Positions 1 to 8,082 of a DNA stretch of 64,000 nt are shown piece by piece (positions within the stretch are counted from its first letter, which is position 1; every line of letters starts with the position of its first letter). The DNA comes from Ottelia alismoides (lineage: Eukaryota > Streptophyta > Magnoliopsida > Alismatales > Hydrocharitaceae): the NCBI GenBank assembly GCA_037367405.1, contig JAZKJV010010617.1:1-64000 (forward strand), in the 5' to 3' direction. A program made the translations under genes and the position numbers. A model generated the notes under the pieces. It did not search any database. It worked only from the letters and a program-made list of their open reading frames with translations, and had not been told where the DNA came from.

Positions 1-1556
1 TAGAGAGTTCTGCTTTCTTTCAAAAAAGATGATTGTTCATCAAAAGATTCCTTTTCACTTACTAGTTTATTTACTTCCTTAAGTTAAAGTAATTAGTTAT
101 TTTCTATTTTACACTTGTCAAGAGATTCAAAAAATCTATGAAATACATATACAGGTTAATTATTAGTTTCTTAGGTTACCTTATCATTTAATGTCCTAAT
201 TGTAATCCATGTATATTATTCATCACTAAACCTCTATTAGAGTCACTTTATTATAAGTCATCCATGTTGTTTTCTTCTTGAACTTTCTCTTGAATTGTTA
301 GGTTTGTCCTTCTTCCTCTTTTTTTCGTGTTTGGGTTGTGGACTATCACTTCTAAGATATCCCTTTTTCTTGTAGTTAATTCTTCATCGGATGAGGATTT
401 GGTAGTTTTCTGGAAATTGATCGATTTATTTTTCATTTCTTAGATAAAAACATTACCTTTTTTCAACATCATAGGTTGTCATGCTACTTCTCATGTCATA
501 AAAAACTAGGTGATTTACAATGTCTTCCAATGTTTTGATTCTCCTTCTTTCAACTCAAAGTTTTCATATTCTCTACTTAGTGTAGTAACAATAGAACTTC
601 TAATGTCACATCACCTTCAAAGCTAACTTGTTGTGTCTTCCAAATCTAATGTGTGGCCATGGTTTGGGAGATTAGATTAAAGTAGTCCACAAAGAGAGCA
701 TAATACAAAAGTAATCATCTCTTTTGTATTCATATCCAATTCATTAATTTAAGCATATGCGAAATCTTTTACACCCTCATTTAGCTTCAATTTTATGAAG
801 GTCTTTATCGTGCATGTTCACATACTATAGTATGCTTTGCACATACACACATAGGGGTTGACAAGTATGCACCAAGATGCGTGTATGCTTAGATGAACAT
901 GTGCCACTAATGCCCATTTTTTGTTTTTTGTTTGAAATGAACCTTAAGGAATTTGATTAGACTGATAAATGATATATATATATATATATCAATTTCATGT
1001 AAAACAGACATTCCTAATGCTTTAGAGGGGTCTATTTAATCAATTATAAGACTGTTAAAATTTGTTGGTCTTGTTCAATGGGATATAAGTATCGAATTAT
1101 GTTGAATTTGGAATGACACCATTACAATATATGGTGATTAAAATTCTACGTTATTTCATTTCAAAATAGAAAAAAAAAGATTGTCGCATCAGTTCATACA
1201 AACTTCCATGCACCTTGCTGCATTCTCCCCATTCCCACATGTGTAAGGATATCTTCTAATAAGTTGGGTCTTTCCTTAGTTTAGAAAAGACAACATCAAT
1301 TTAGGCGGTGTTTACATGTACTTGACAATTTCTTATGCCATATATTTAATAAAAATATGTACATAACATTTATATCGAGATAGAATTATGATAATTTTAT
1401 TATATTTGACAAAAATGTTAGTTACATATGGATGTTATATTATACAAAATAGTCAAATCATTAATTTTCTGACAAATGTGAATTTTTTATTTTCTAAAGT
1501 TGCTACCAAATTTCATTAAATTGATAGTGACTTTTAAAATCTTAGGAAGGACCCAC
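1..1556. other. AT-rich flank, no gene recognised
   Basis: I see no coding region, RNA gene or clear mobile element here. The longest open frame (251-436, minus strand) is 61 codons, low in complexity and matches no family I know. A short TA microsatellite lies at 971-990. The last 74 bases (from 1483) also occur at 11064 as part of a duplication. The segment is the pre-insertion flank of element F. Confidence 0.6.
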
Positions 1557-2049
1557 TGACGAATCACCATTTCAAGATCTTTATCCATCTATTTTGGCTT
1601 GAAATCCCTTATAAAAAAGTATAAATAATATTAATTTTTACATTTTAATATTCCAGTCACAAATGCTAATAGTGTATTATTATCATTATTTTAACCAAAA
1701 ATAAATAAATAAAGAAAAAAGGAAAAAAAGAAAGAAAAGAAGGATGTATATATGAAGTAAATACAGGTTAATCCTGACCCCAAGAGTAGGTCAATACTTG
1801 ACCTAATCAACAATTATAAAGTAGAGTTAGATAGGGTCATTGATCTATAAAAATCACAGAAAGTAAATCTCACATGTACATATCCATCACTGTTCATAAT
1901 GTATATATATGGTATTATTTTGTTTATCATAAAATCAATCTCAAATCAAAATATTTTCTTCTTAAACTATTGATGAACCTCAGTTTCATCATCTTTATTT
2001 CCCATAATTAACCCCCTTGCTTAAAAGTTTGTCAATAATTCCCTGTTAA
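1483..2049 (+). repeat. Duplicated segment, copy 1
   Basis: About 567 bases reappear at 11064-11630 with an offset of 9581. The copy covers 74 bases of flank, the first 414 bases of the F LTR, and the first 79 bases of the element A LTR. By eye I find one clear substitution (around 1684 versus 11265), so the copies are very recent. Confidence 0.9.
1557..1970 (+). mobile_element. Element F, 5' LTR, first part
   Basis: The start TGACGAATCACC resembles the LTR start TGATGAATACCC of element D. The following A-rich tract and the block around 1770-1880 line up with D at about 39530-39680. It is interrupted at 1970 by element A, with TSD ACTAT at 1966-1970. The LTR continues at 11636-14927 and 53357-53410, about 3.7 kb in all, similar to D (3.6 kb). 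No polypurine tract precedes it and a primer binding site follows its far end, so it is a 5' LTR. The boundary at 1557 is inferred by similarity. Confidence 0.65.
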
Positions 2050-2300
2050 TATCTCATAATTAACAGAGCCCTAAATAAATTAAAAACCACAAAAAATGGC
2101 AAAACAAAAATCTGTGGTATTTTTATACTTAAAAATACCCTCAAAAAATATTTCAGGCCCTTGTTTGATCTCTTTTCGAGTTTTGGTCAACATGAAACTT
2201 GTAGATCTCATCAAGATCTACAACTTTCATGTTTTGAGTTTTCTCAAATTCGGCCAATAGGGCCCTCAAAAATAAGAAAAACCCTCTGAATAACCTGATT

Positions 2301-2634
2301 GGGCCACGTGGCCCAATCTGGGCGCGCCACGTGGCCCCGCCTCTCTTGTCTCATCCGCCCTTGATCTGGGTCGTTGGATCTTTACTTGATCCAACGGCTC
2401 TGCCTTCTCCTCTTGCGCCTCAATCCTCAGCCATTGATCTTCTCCGCCCCTTGATCACCACCATTCGTCAGCGCCGAGAGCAGAGCACGACACGTGGCGG
2501 ATTGAAGACCATCTGATTGCGCCCTTACTTCTCCATCGCAACCGCTCCTTACTTTGACGATCCCCAGCCCTTTGATCGATTTGAAATCCATCACAGCCAT
2601 CCCCTGGCGCTCTGCCTCCAGCCCGACACGTGGC
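2301..2634 (+). promoter_or_regulatory. Cluster of CACGTGGC (G-box/ABRE-type) boxes in LTR A
   Basis: CACGTGGC occurs at 2305-2312, 2328-2335, 2491-2498 and 2627-2634, with a fifth copy far downstream at 3961-3968. The first lies in the perfect palindrome GGGCCACGTGGCCC. This octamer fits the known plant G-box and abscisic-acid response element cores bound by bZIP and bHLH factors. All four lie upstream of the TATA-like box. Function is inferred from the motif alone. Confidence 0.5.
2372..2396. promoter_or_regulatory. Inverted pair CGTTGGATC / GATCCAACG (hairpin 1)
   Basis: The arms at 2372-2380 and 2388-2396 pair perfectly around a 7-nt spacer. TCCAACGGCT (2390-2399) fits the plant mitosis-specific activator consensus YCYAACGGYY. 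Element B has the same unit at 56381-56408 with both arms changed together (ATTT and AAAT), which keeps the pairing. Confidence 0.6.
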
Positions 2635-2702
2635 GACCACTTGGGCCCTCTGATCGTGCCGCCATCGATCTAATCGTGACCGTCCTCTCGCGCCTGATTT
2701 TT

Positions 2703-2730
2703 AACCGTTGGATCTCACGATCCGACGGTT
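2703..2730. promoter_or_regulatory. Inverted pair AACCGTTGGATC / GATCCGACGGTT (hairpin 2)
   Basis: Twelve-base arms at 2703-2714 and 2719-2730 pair with one mismatch or wobble around TCAC. The reverse complement of AACCGTTGGA also fits YCYAACGGYY. The matching unit in B is at 56719-56740 with CGTTGGATCT and AGATCCAACG. Confidence 0.55.
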
Positions 2731-2972
2731 CAGACTTCGTCGTCAACCTCCGGACGCCTCTCTCCCCCACAATCTCCGCTGCGCTAACCTTTCCGCCCTT
2801 CCATTTTTAGCCATAGCCCTAGTCATCCTCTCCTCTCTCTAACCACCCCACGACCGAGCCCATTCGTCCGTTGTCCTCGCGCACGCTTCCACGTTCCATG
2901 ATTCTCGACCAGTCTCTCAACATCTACCCTCGAAATCCACTACTTCACCAGCCCTCTGTCATCTCCACCACC

Positions 2973-2980
2973 TTTAAATA
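2973..2980 (+). promoter_or_regulatory. TATA-like box of LTR A
   Basis: TTTAAATA sits in a GC- and pyrimidine-rich context, 267 bp upstream of the putative splice donor at 3240. A clearer TATAAATA stands 230 bp upstream of the equivalent position in element F. The repeated spacing supports a core promoter here. Confidence 0.5.
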
Positions 2981-3239
2981 CCGCGCCCCCGCCTCACTTC
3001 ATCTTTGTCCATCTTTACGTGGGAGTTCGCCCAGCCCTCCTCCACCTCCCTGTGACAGGGGGAGGTGGAAGGATTGAGCGAAGACGACGAATCTTCCCGG
3101 TGAGACCCTTCACCGTCCACGGCGTCGTTGCGGCGATCTATAGCCGCCCGAGCTCGCTGGGGAGGCTGCCCAGTATGTTGCGAAGACCCGGAGTTTGCTT
3201 AGAGCTCCAGCCCAAGCCCTCCGATCCTCCTCCGACCAG

Positions 3240-3542
3240 GTAAGCTTCGTCTTCTTTCTCTGTATTTTCGTTATTTTCTTTAACTTTTTCTCGGTCAATC
3301 CGGCCGTTAGTACCCTCATTTGACCATCCCATTAGCTCCACCACACTCCCCCCGTCCTCGCGACCATCTCCGATCATGTTCTCTTTCTTTCATAACCTCG
3401 TCACCTTCCTGCCACTTCCTCCGCCCTCGCGGCGGAGGAACTCCGAGCTCCGCCATCTTCTACGCCCCGATGAGCTCGCATTTCACCTCCACTACCTCAC
3501 GCAAACACTACTATGCTTCGGCTACGCTTACTAACGCTGCAG
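3240..3542 (+). other. Putative intron inside LTR A
   Basis: The donor CAG|GTAAGC is at 3240. A perfect TACTAAC branch-like heptamer lies at 3529-3535 and the acceptor GCAG|GT ends at 3542, giving 303 nt. The 3' LTR has the same unit at 9353-9655. Element B has GTAAGT at 57249 and CTAAC plus TGCAG ending at 57542 (294 nt). Element D has the unit at 40856-41168 and 49981-50292. The conserved place after the TATA-like box, the length and the signals together argue for a real intron in the LTR transcript. Splicing itself is not shown. Confidence 0.6.
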
Positions 3543-3788
3543 GTCGACAATCTGAGCATCGGTCGGAGCTTCGCCTGAGCATATTTCGTCAGATCCGCCT
3601 GCACACTCCGAGCTCCGATGGTCGATGCTGGCAACCCAAGGATCATCCCCAAGCTCCGAGCTTTACCGACAGAACCTCAGGAGTTCCGGCCGAGCATCAT
3701 CGAAGCCACGCCAGAGCGGCGGAGAAGGGAGGCCTTCGCCGGAGACATGAACTCGCCGCCAGCTAAAGTCTGAGGAGAAGATACAGCA

Positions 3789-3882
3789 GCCGTTGGATGA
3801 TCCTTCATCGGCGATCATCCAACGGCCCATATGAGGCCGCGTCATCGTCTCCAGCCACCATTGGATCGTCTCGATCCAATGG
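3789..3882. promoter_or_regulatory. Two downstream inverted pairs (hairpins 3 and 4)
   Basis: Hairpin 3 has 14-base arms GCCGTTGGATGATC (3789-3802) and GATCATCCAACGGC (3813-3826). Hairpin 4 has 11-base arms CCATTGGATCG (3858-3868) and CGATCCAATGG (3872-3882). In B the arms of hairpin 3 read GCCGTCGGATGGTC (57790) and GACCATCCAACGGC (57814), so an A-T pair of A is a G-C pair in B. Both lie downstream of the intron-like unit. Confidence 0.6.
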
Positions 3883-3979
3883 CTCTCGTACAGCCACGTC
3901 GCCAAGCCAGGATCCCAGCGCAGCCATCCGATCGTCGTCATCTGATGGCCTATCTTCAGCCACGTGGCGTCATCATAGC

Positions 3980-4102
3980 AGCACCGAGCCTCCGCATCCG
4001 AGCCTTTAGGCTTGGATACTCCCGAGCCTGCAGCGAACCCAAGCCTGGGTCCGAACCAAGCCGAAGCAACAGCGCCTCTGCCGAGCCTCCTTCCGAGCCT
4101 AG
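3980..4102 (+). repeat. Irregular CCGAGCCT repeats
   Basis: CCGAGCCT (or the same octamer with one change) appears about five times in some 120 bases, unevenly spaced. Element B has the same kind of cluster at about 57988-58110. Two GCACGTGC palindromes follow at 4106-4113 and 4117-4124. The role is unknown. Confidence 0.6.
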
Positions 4103-4740
4103 ATAGCACGTGCAACGCACGTGCTACTCTGGGACATTTGCAGAGATGCCCACCGATTTCTTCAAATTTGCAAAATGGTCCCCGCGCGTTTGGGTAAATT
4201 ACAGGGAAGGTCTAGCGCTTTATTTTAATTGCATTTCAGTCCTTTCCAGGGACCTTTTTCTAGTTATCCTTTCATGTTTTCTTTCAGTTATGCCCTTGCT
4301 TTCTTTGTGGAATAACTTGAGCTACATAGCTCCAATCGAGTTGATTTCAGTTTCGTTTTAAAGTTCGTCTCATCCTCTTCATTATGGCATGCTTAAATTT
4401 TAATTTTGACACTATGAACTGTGATGAATTATTTTCTTATCGAAGTGTCTTGAATCTTTTTGACTTATCATGCCTATGTGCTTCATATTAGTAGAGGGTT
4501 CTTTATTTCAACTTGGATTGACTTATGATTTTCTTATGGCTCAAGTGACTGTTATTTTGGGCATATCATTCACTTTGCATGGCATCTATCTGCATTATAA
4601 AAAAAATGTTTTAAAAAAATGCATGTTTAATTTTAATTTCATTGTCATGTTGTGTCTATGCATTATTTGACCTATGTGATTAATTTCAACACTTGATTAA
4701 ACGCACTTAAACCCGATTAATACGAGAGAGGCTCGTGTCC

Positions 4741-4828
4741 CTGAGTTCGACCTTGGTATCTTACCAAGTAAAAAATAAAATAACGATTGCCTCGTTTTGA
4801 TTCATTATCATCCATATTTAAAACGAGG
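4741..4828 (+). other. Two hairpins near the LTR 3' end (U5-like)
   Basis: After CTGAGTTCGACC comes a hairpin with arms CTTGGT and ACCAAG around a short loop. A second hairpin follows with arms CCTCGTTTT (4790-4798) and AAAACGAGG (4820-4828). Elements C and D have the first as CCTGGG/CCCAGG and CCTGG/CCAGG after GAGTCAACC and GAGTCCGACC. In B the second keeps pairing through G-U wobbles. This suggests RNA structure in the leader. Confidence 0.6.
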
Positions 4829-4920
4829 TGATCTTTTGACGACCGAATCGGCCCGACTACGATGACGATTACATGTGCTAAAAACACATTATTAAGGGGT
4901 CGATTTTGCGGCCCGTCAAA

Positions 4921-4939
4921 TGGCGCCGTTGCCGGGGAC
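4921..4939 (+). other. Primer binding site, tRNA-Asp type
   Basis: TGGCGCCGTTGCCGGGGAC follows the LTR end by two bases. It is complementary to the 3' end of plant tRNA-Asp as I know it, the primer reported for Athila-type elements. Confidence 0.85.
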
Positions 4940-5067
4940 ACGGCTCATTTCTTTTATTTTTTGGATTCTTGTTTGTTTAATTTAGTGTTCCTTTTTATAG
5001 GTCAAGTAACCACATATTTTGCATATAAAATTGTTTTCATTTGATATCTAACGATTGTTTCTGTGGC

Positions 5068-5191
5068 AGGGCCCTTGATGGATCAAGGAGGCGAGGAGCA
5101 GGACGTTCCCCGCTGCGAGGAGCCGCCAGAGCATACTTGGAGCAATGGAGGAAGAAAAGAAAAAAATGTCTCGCATTTTTGTTGCATTTGA
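5068..5191 (+). CDS. Leader micro-ORF after a splice-acceptor-like site (37 codons)
   Basis: A strong acceptor-like sequence (CTAAC, a T-rich run, GGCAG) ends at 5069. The ATG at 5078 opens a 37-codon frame starting MDQGGEEQD and ending at 5191. Element B has the same at 59076-59204 (42 codons). D and F show a related leader block (GGGCCC or GGGTCT, then GACCAAG or GATCAAG) without a clear start. It may be the remnant of the gag N-terminus or a short leader peptide, or not translated at all. I do not recognise a function. Confidence 0.35.
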
Positions 5192-6042
5192 TTTTATAAT
5201 AAACTCTTCTTTTACAGCGGTCTTCGATTGAAGACTCGCGATTGTAATCGGACAAATGTGGTTGTGTGGGGATCGTCCCCACTTGAGTGTCGACCTAGGA
5301 TAGGCACACGGCTTCCGAGCTCATTTTTCATATTCTCTTGTGCTTATTCGTAGGTAGACACACGTTAAATATAGACGCACTTAATCTCGCATCACTTAGC
5401 TAAAATGAGTGAAGATCAATCACCGCTAATAGATGCATGATTAGGTGTGGCTTTTTCGACTTGCATACATGTTTGACTTGAGTTTTCAAAACGGCCTCAG
5501 TTTCTTCGCGGCTTTTATCGTCAAATCACTGCATGATTTCTCGCTTGGCCTAGATCGTGGTTTCTTCGAATACATGTTTTTCTCGGCTTTCATTTCCTAG
5601 CTTGATCACCTAGGATTAATGGAAAATGGAATGAACGGTAGACGATGACTTCTTGATTTTGTGCTAACCTTAATTCAGTGATAACTCAAAATAAAATTGG
5701 GACTGTTAATTGCAAGTCAACCAAAAATGGAGTAAAATTCGGTTTTGGGAGAGCAATACCCTCAGCTACGCGTTGGTTTTTATTTCACATTTTTCTTTGC
5801 GTAATTATCTAAAGTTTTATCACCAATAAAACCGACAAGATAATCAACCAACCTTGGTTGGTTTCATGTGTGAGTTGGTGAAAATAAGGGTTTGCTTGCT
5901 TGATTGAGCCATATTTGTTGCGACACACAACCCCAAAACCGTAGTCACTCCATTTCATCTCCAAGATTCAAAACCGCTCACTTTTACATCCATCCCTCTT
6001 CTTCGTTCACCTTGGGTCTCTTCCAACATCAATCTCCATCTT

Positions 6043-6258
6043 TATACTTAGGCTAATCTCAGCCTAAGTATAGGGGGGACCCAAATCCCCGTGATTTTCT
6101 CTACTCCTCTTTTCTTGCCTTTATACTTAGGTTATTTCTAACCTAAGTATAGGGGGGAGTCCCTCTTATCTCCCGTATATTCCTATATATTTAAATGAAC
6201 CTATGTACTTGTAACATCTAGTGCTATGAGGACATAGCAAAGTTTAAGTATAGGGGGG
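6043..6258 (+). repeat. Array of three hairpin/G-tract cassettes (element A)
   Basis: Cassette 1 has arms TATACTTAGGCT (6043-6054) and AGCCTAAGTATA (6061-6072), then six G. Cassette 2 has arms TATACTTAGGTTA (6122-6134) and TAACCTAAGTATA (6139-6151), then six G. Cassette 3 has a hairpin TGCTATG/CATAGCA with loop AGGA (6222-6239), then TTTAAGTATA and six G ending at 6258. The tail AAGTATAGGGGGG is nearly the same as the true polypurine tract at the 3' LTR. Extra polypurine tracts are known in Athila-type elements; the paired arms are what I see here. Confidence 0.8.
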
Positions 6259-6596
6259 TATACCGTATTCACCGTATATTTACTTTAGCTATAATCTGAA
6301 AAATTTGAAAAAATTAAAACTTTTTGGCTAAAGTAAAATTCTTTGGACTAAGAGAACTCAAATGATTTCACGGCTTTTTCTACACTATGTTACACTATTT
6401 TGATAAAAATATTTTCGAAAATGATTTGAAGAACGAGTTTCCTCGTTTTGAAAAATCTTTTTAAAAAATGTTTTGAAAATCTTTTATTTGTGTGACATGG
6501 TTTTGAAAATCTTTTATCAAGGAAAGTTGAGTCTAACCTGTGTTTTAACTTTAAAAACTAAAATCCATAAAATTGCAAAATTCAAAAATTCTTTAG

Positions 6597-6787
6597 GAGC
6601 CATTAGTGACTACTAAGCCCCATTAAATAGCCGTGTTCAGTGAGGGTTTGCCCTTAGCAGAGTGGATGGTTTAAAGGACATCTCGTAAGGCTCCGTCCTT
6701 AAGCAACGGGCTCCGGCCTGTACTTACATCCATACTGGCTGAATGCAGAAGCAACTATTTAATTGAGATTAGGCAGTCTTCATATCT
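6597..6787. other. About 190 bp present in A, absent from B
   Basis: The surrounding sequence aligns with element B at about 60590, but this block is missing there. It holds no frame, no inverted ends and no clear TSD, so a deletion in B is more likely than an insertion in A. Confidence 0.6.
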
Positions 6788-7070
6788 CTTGAAGTAAAAA
6801 AAAAAGTGTTTTTGAATGAAGGAGTTGGATTAAACCTCTAACACTTACACTTTCACCCAGGATCTGAAATGTTCAAGGAAGCTTGATTTATGAGTTCTTT
6901 GAGATTTGCGGTTAACCAGCCTTAGCCATCAGGGTCTTAGACTTAATCATCCACATTCCCCTAGGTTTCTAGATTTGCATGCTATATTCCATGCTTAGTC
7001 TCAGACAGAAAGAATATGATCAGCACATCACATGCACGACTGCGGTTTTTGATTGAGATGAGTTGATTTT

Positions 7071-8046
7071 TCACCTGAGGGATTGGGATGAGGAAGTCAA
7101 GTTTGGATTTGATCTAATGATGCTCGAGGATGGGATAAAATCTTTGAAGGCTTCAGTAAACCTGAGTGTCAGCAATATTAGCCAGTATGAGAACTCGATT
7201 CTTATACTAATCTCTTGACATTGACCTAAGTGCCTGGGTGTGATATAAATAAAAAATTGTTGATCAGTGTGCGCCAACTCTTGGTAAAAGCAGTGGAGCT
7301 AGCCAAAAATTATACAAGTCAAAGAAATTTCAAAGAAAAGCTCTCATTCCACAAAGTCAAATATAAAAGAGCTTCCACCAAAGGTGAGCGCTCCCAACCA
7401 TTTCAAAAGTGTCCACTTGGACCACCGCTATTAGGACCAGGAGTCGGGCTTGCACCAAAAAAGGGCTCTGCATCGTAAATGCTACAAGTCTGGGTGTCGA
7501 AGGTACGATAGGTACTCAAAAGAGACACACCCCGGTGTACTCCCAGGAAAACAAGTGCAGACGGCTCCAACTTCTCTTGACGGACGCACTGATCAACACC
7601 AAAAAATTTTGTGTTGCGTAAAAGGCACTAGAGAGAATCCTTGTTCCAATGAAAGGGAGAGAAGAATTGACACAATCCCATACCCTCCATTTCTGGCATG
7701 CCATCTACATTTTCTAAGTCTGACAAACTAAAGAGACGGTGGACTGAATGCAAGATTTGATTTATTCCCTAGTGCTGAGGATTGGGTCCTTAGGAGATTT
7801 TCTCGGACCAAGATTTTGGGTGAAGACTTGACTCTACTCTCAGAATTGCAGTCAACACTAAACTCATATCCTTTAGTTTATATGTACATCAGAGAGAGTC
7901 TAGAGAAGTAGAGGAATTGGAAGCCTCTTGATTAAGGCCGGGTTGAACTCTAAAATTTTGGGTCTCTGAAGCCGAGTCGACTTGATCAGCTTGGATCCTG
8001 TATTCACATGCACAAGGGGGTTAATCCAACTTAGTCATTCTTTTTG
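7071..8046 (+). other. Element A 3' untranslated-like region
   Basis: This part aligns well with B (60880-61847). Its open frames on both strands (7071-7277, 7230-7478, 7409-7621, 7450-7731, 7516-7704) are short and overlap in several frames, with stops differing from B. I treat it as non-coding. Confidence 0.6.
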
Positions 8047-8082
8047 ATGCTCGAGGACGAGCATAGTTTAAGTATAGGGGGT
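8047..8082 (+). promoter_or_regulatory. Polypurine tract with upstream stem-loop (element A)
   Basis: Arms ATGCTCG (8047-8053) and CGAGCAT (8058-8064) enclose AGGA, followed by TTTAAGTATAGGGGG up to the LTR start. The tract is the likely plus-strand primer. Here one T separates the G-run from TGATG, while in B the six G abut the LTR. Confidence 0.8.

Larger units (their letters stand above)
1971..4918 (+). repeat. Element A 5' LTR
   Basis: The 2948-bp LTR begins TGATGAA and ends CGTCA, two bases before the primer binding site. Its first 21 bases form a palindrome (arms TGATGAA and TTCATCA). An AT-rich start is followed by a GC-rich promoter-like part with CACGTGGC boxes and inverted CCGTTGGAT pairs, a TATA-like box at 2973, an intron-like unit at 3240-3542, a CCGAGCCT-rich stretch near 3980-4102, and an AT-rich U5-like part with hairpins near its end. 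The many open frames on both strands (for example 3320-3766 and 3663-4115) recur in the other LTR only because the DNA is duplicated, and I do not call them genes. Confidence 0.95.
4919..8082 (+). mobile_element. Element A internal region (no gag or pol)
   Basis: The region holds the primer site, a leader with hairpins GTCTTC/GAAGAC (5220-5235) and TGGGGA/TCCCCA (5267-5281), a micro-ORF, a roughly 600-bp segment with conserved blocks but no long frame, three hairpin/G-tract cassettes, an AT-rich part, and a 3' untranslated-like part ending in the polypurine tract. Element B matches it closely along its whole length except 6597-6787. The leader looks joined to the cassettes with the coding region missing (around 5950-6040). 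Confidence 0.85.

Noticed and set aside
2331..4361. Pairs of nearly identical open frames here and at 8444-10474 (61, 97, 68, 148, 150, 91 codons and others) that look like a duplicated gene cluster
   Set aside because: They lie in the two LTRs of element A. They overlap on both strands in a GC-rich region, have no known domain, and are alike only because the LTRs are identical copies.
6043..6258. Cassette arrays considered as CRISPR-like repeats or transcription terminators
   Set aside because: Spacing is irregular, there are only three to five units, the context is a plant retrotransposon, and the G-tract matches the polypurine tract instead of a T-run.
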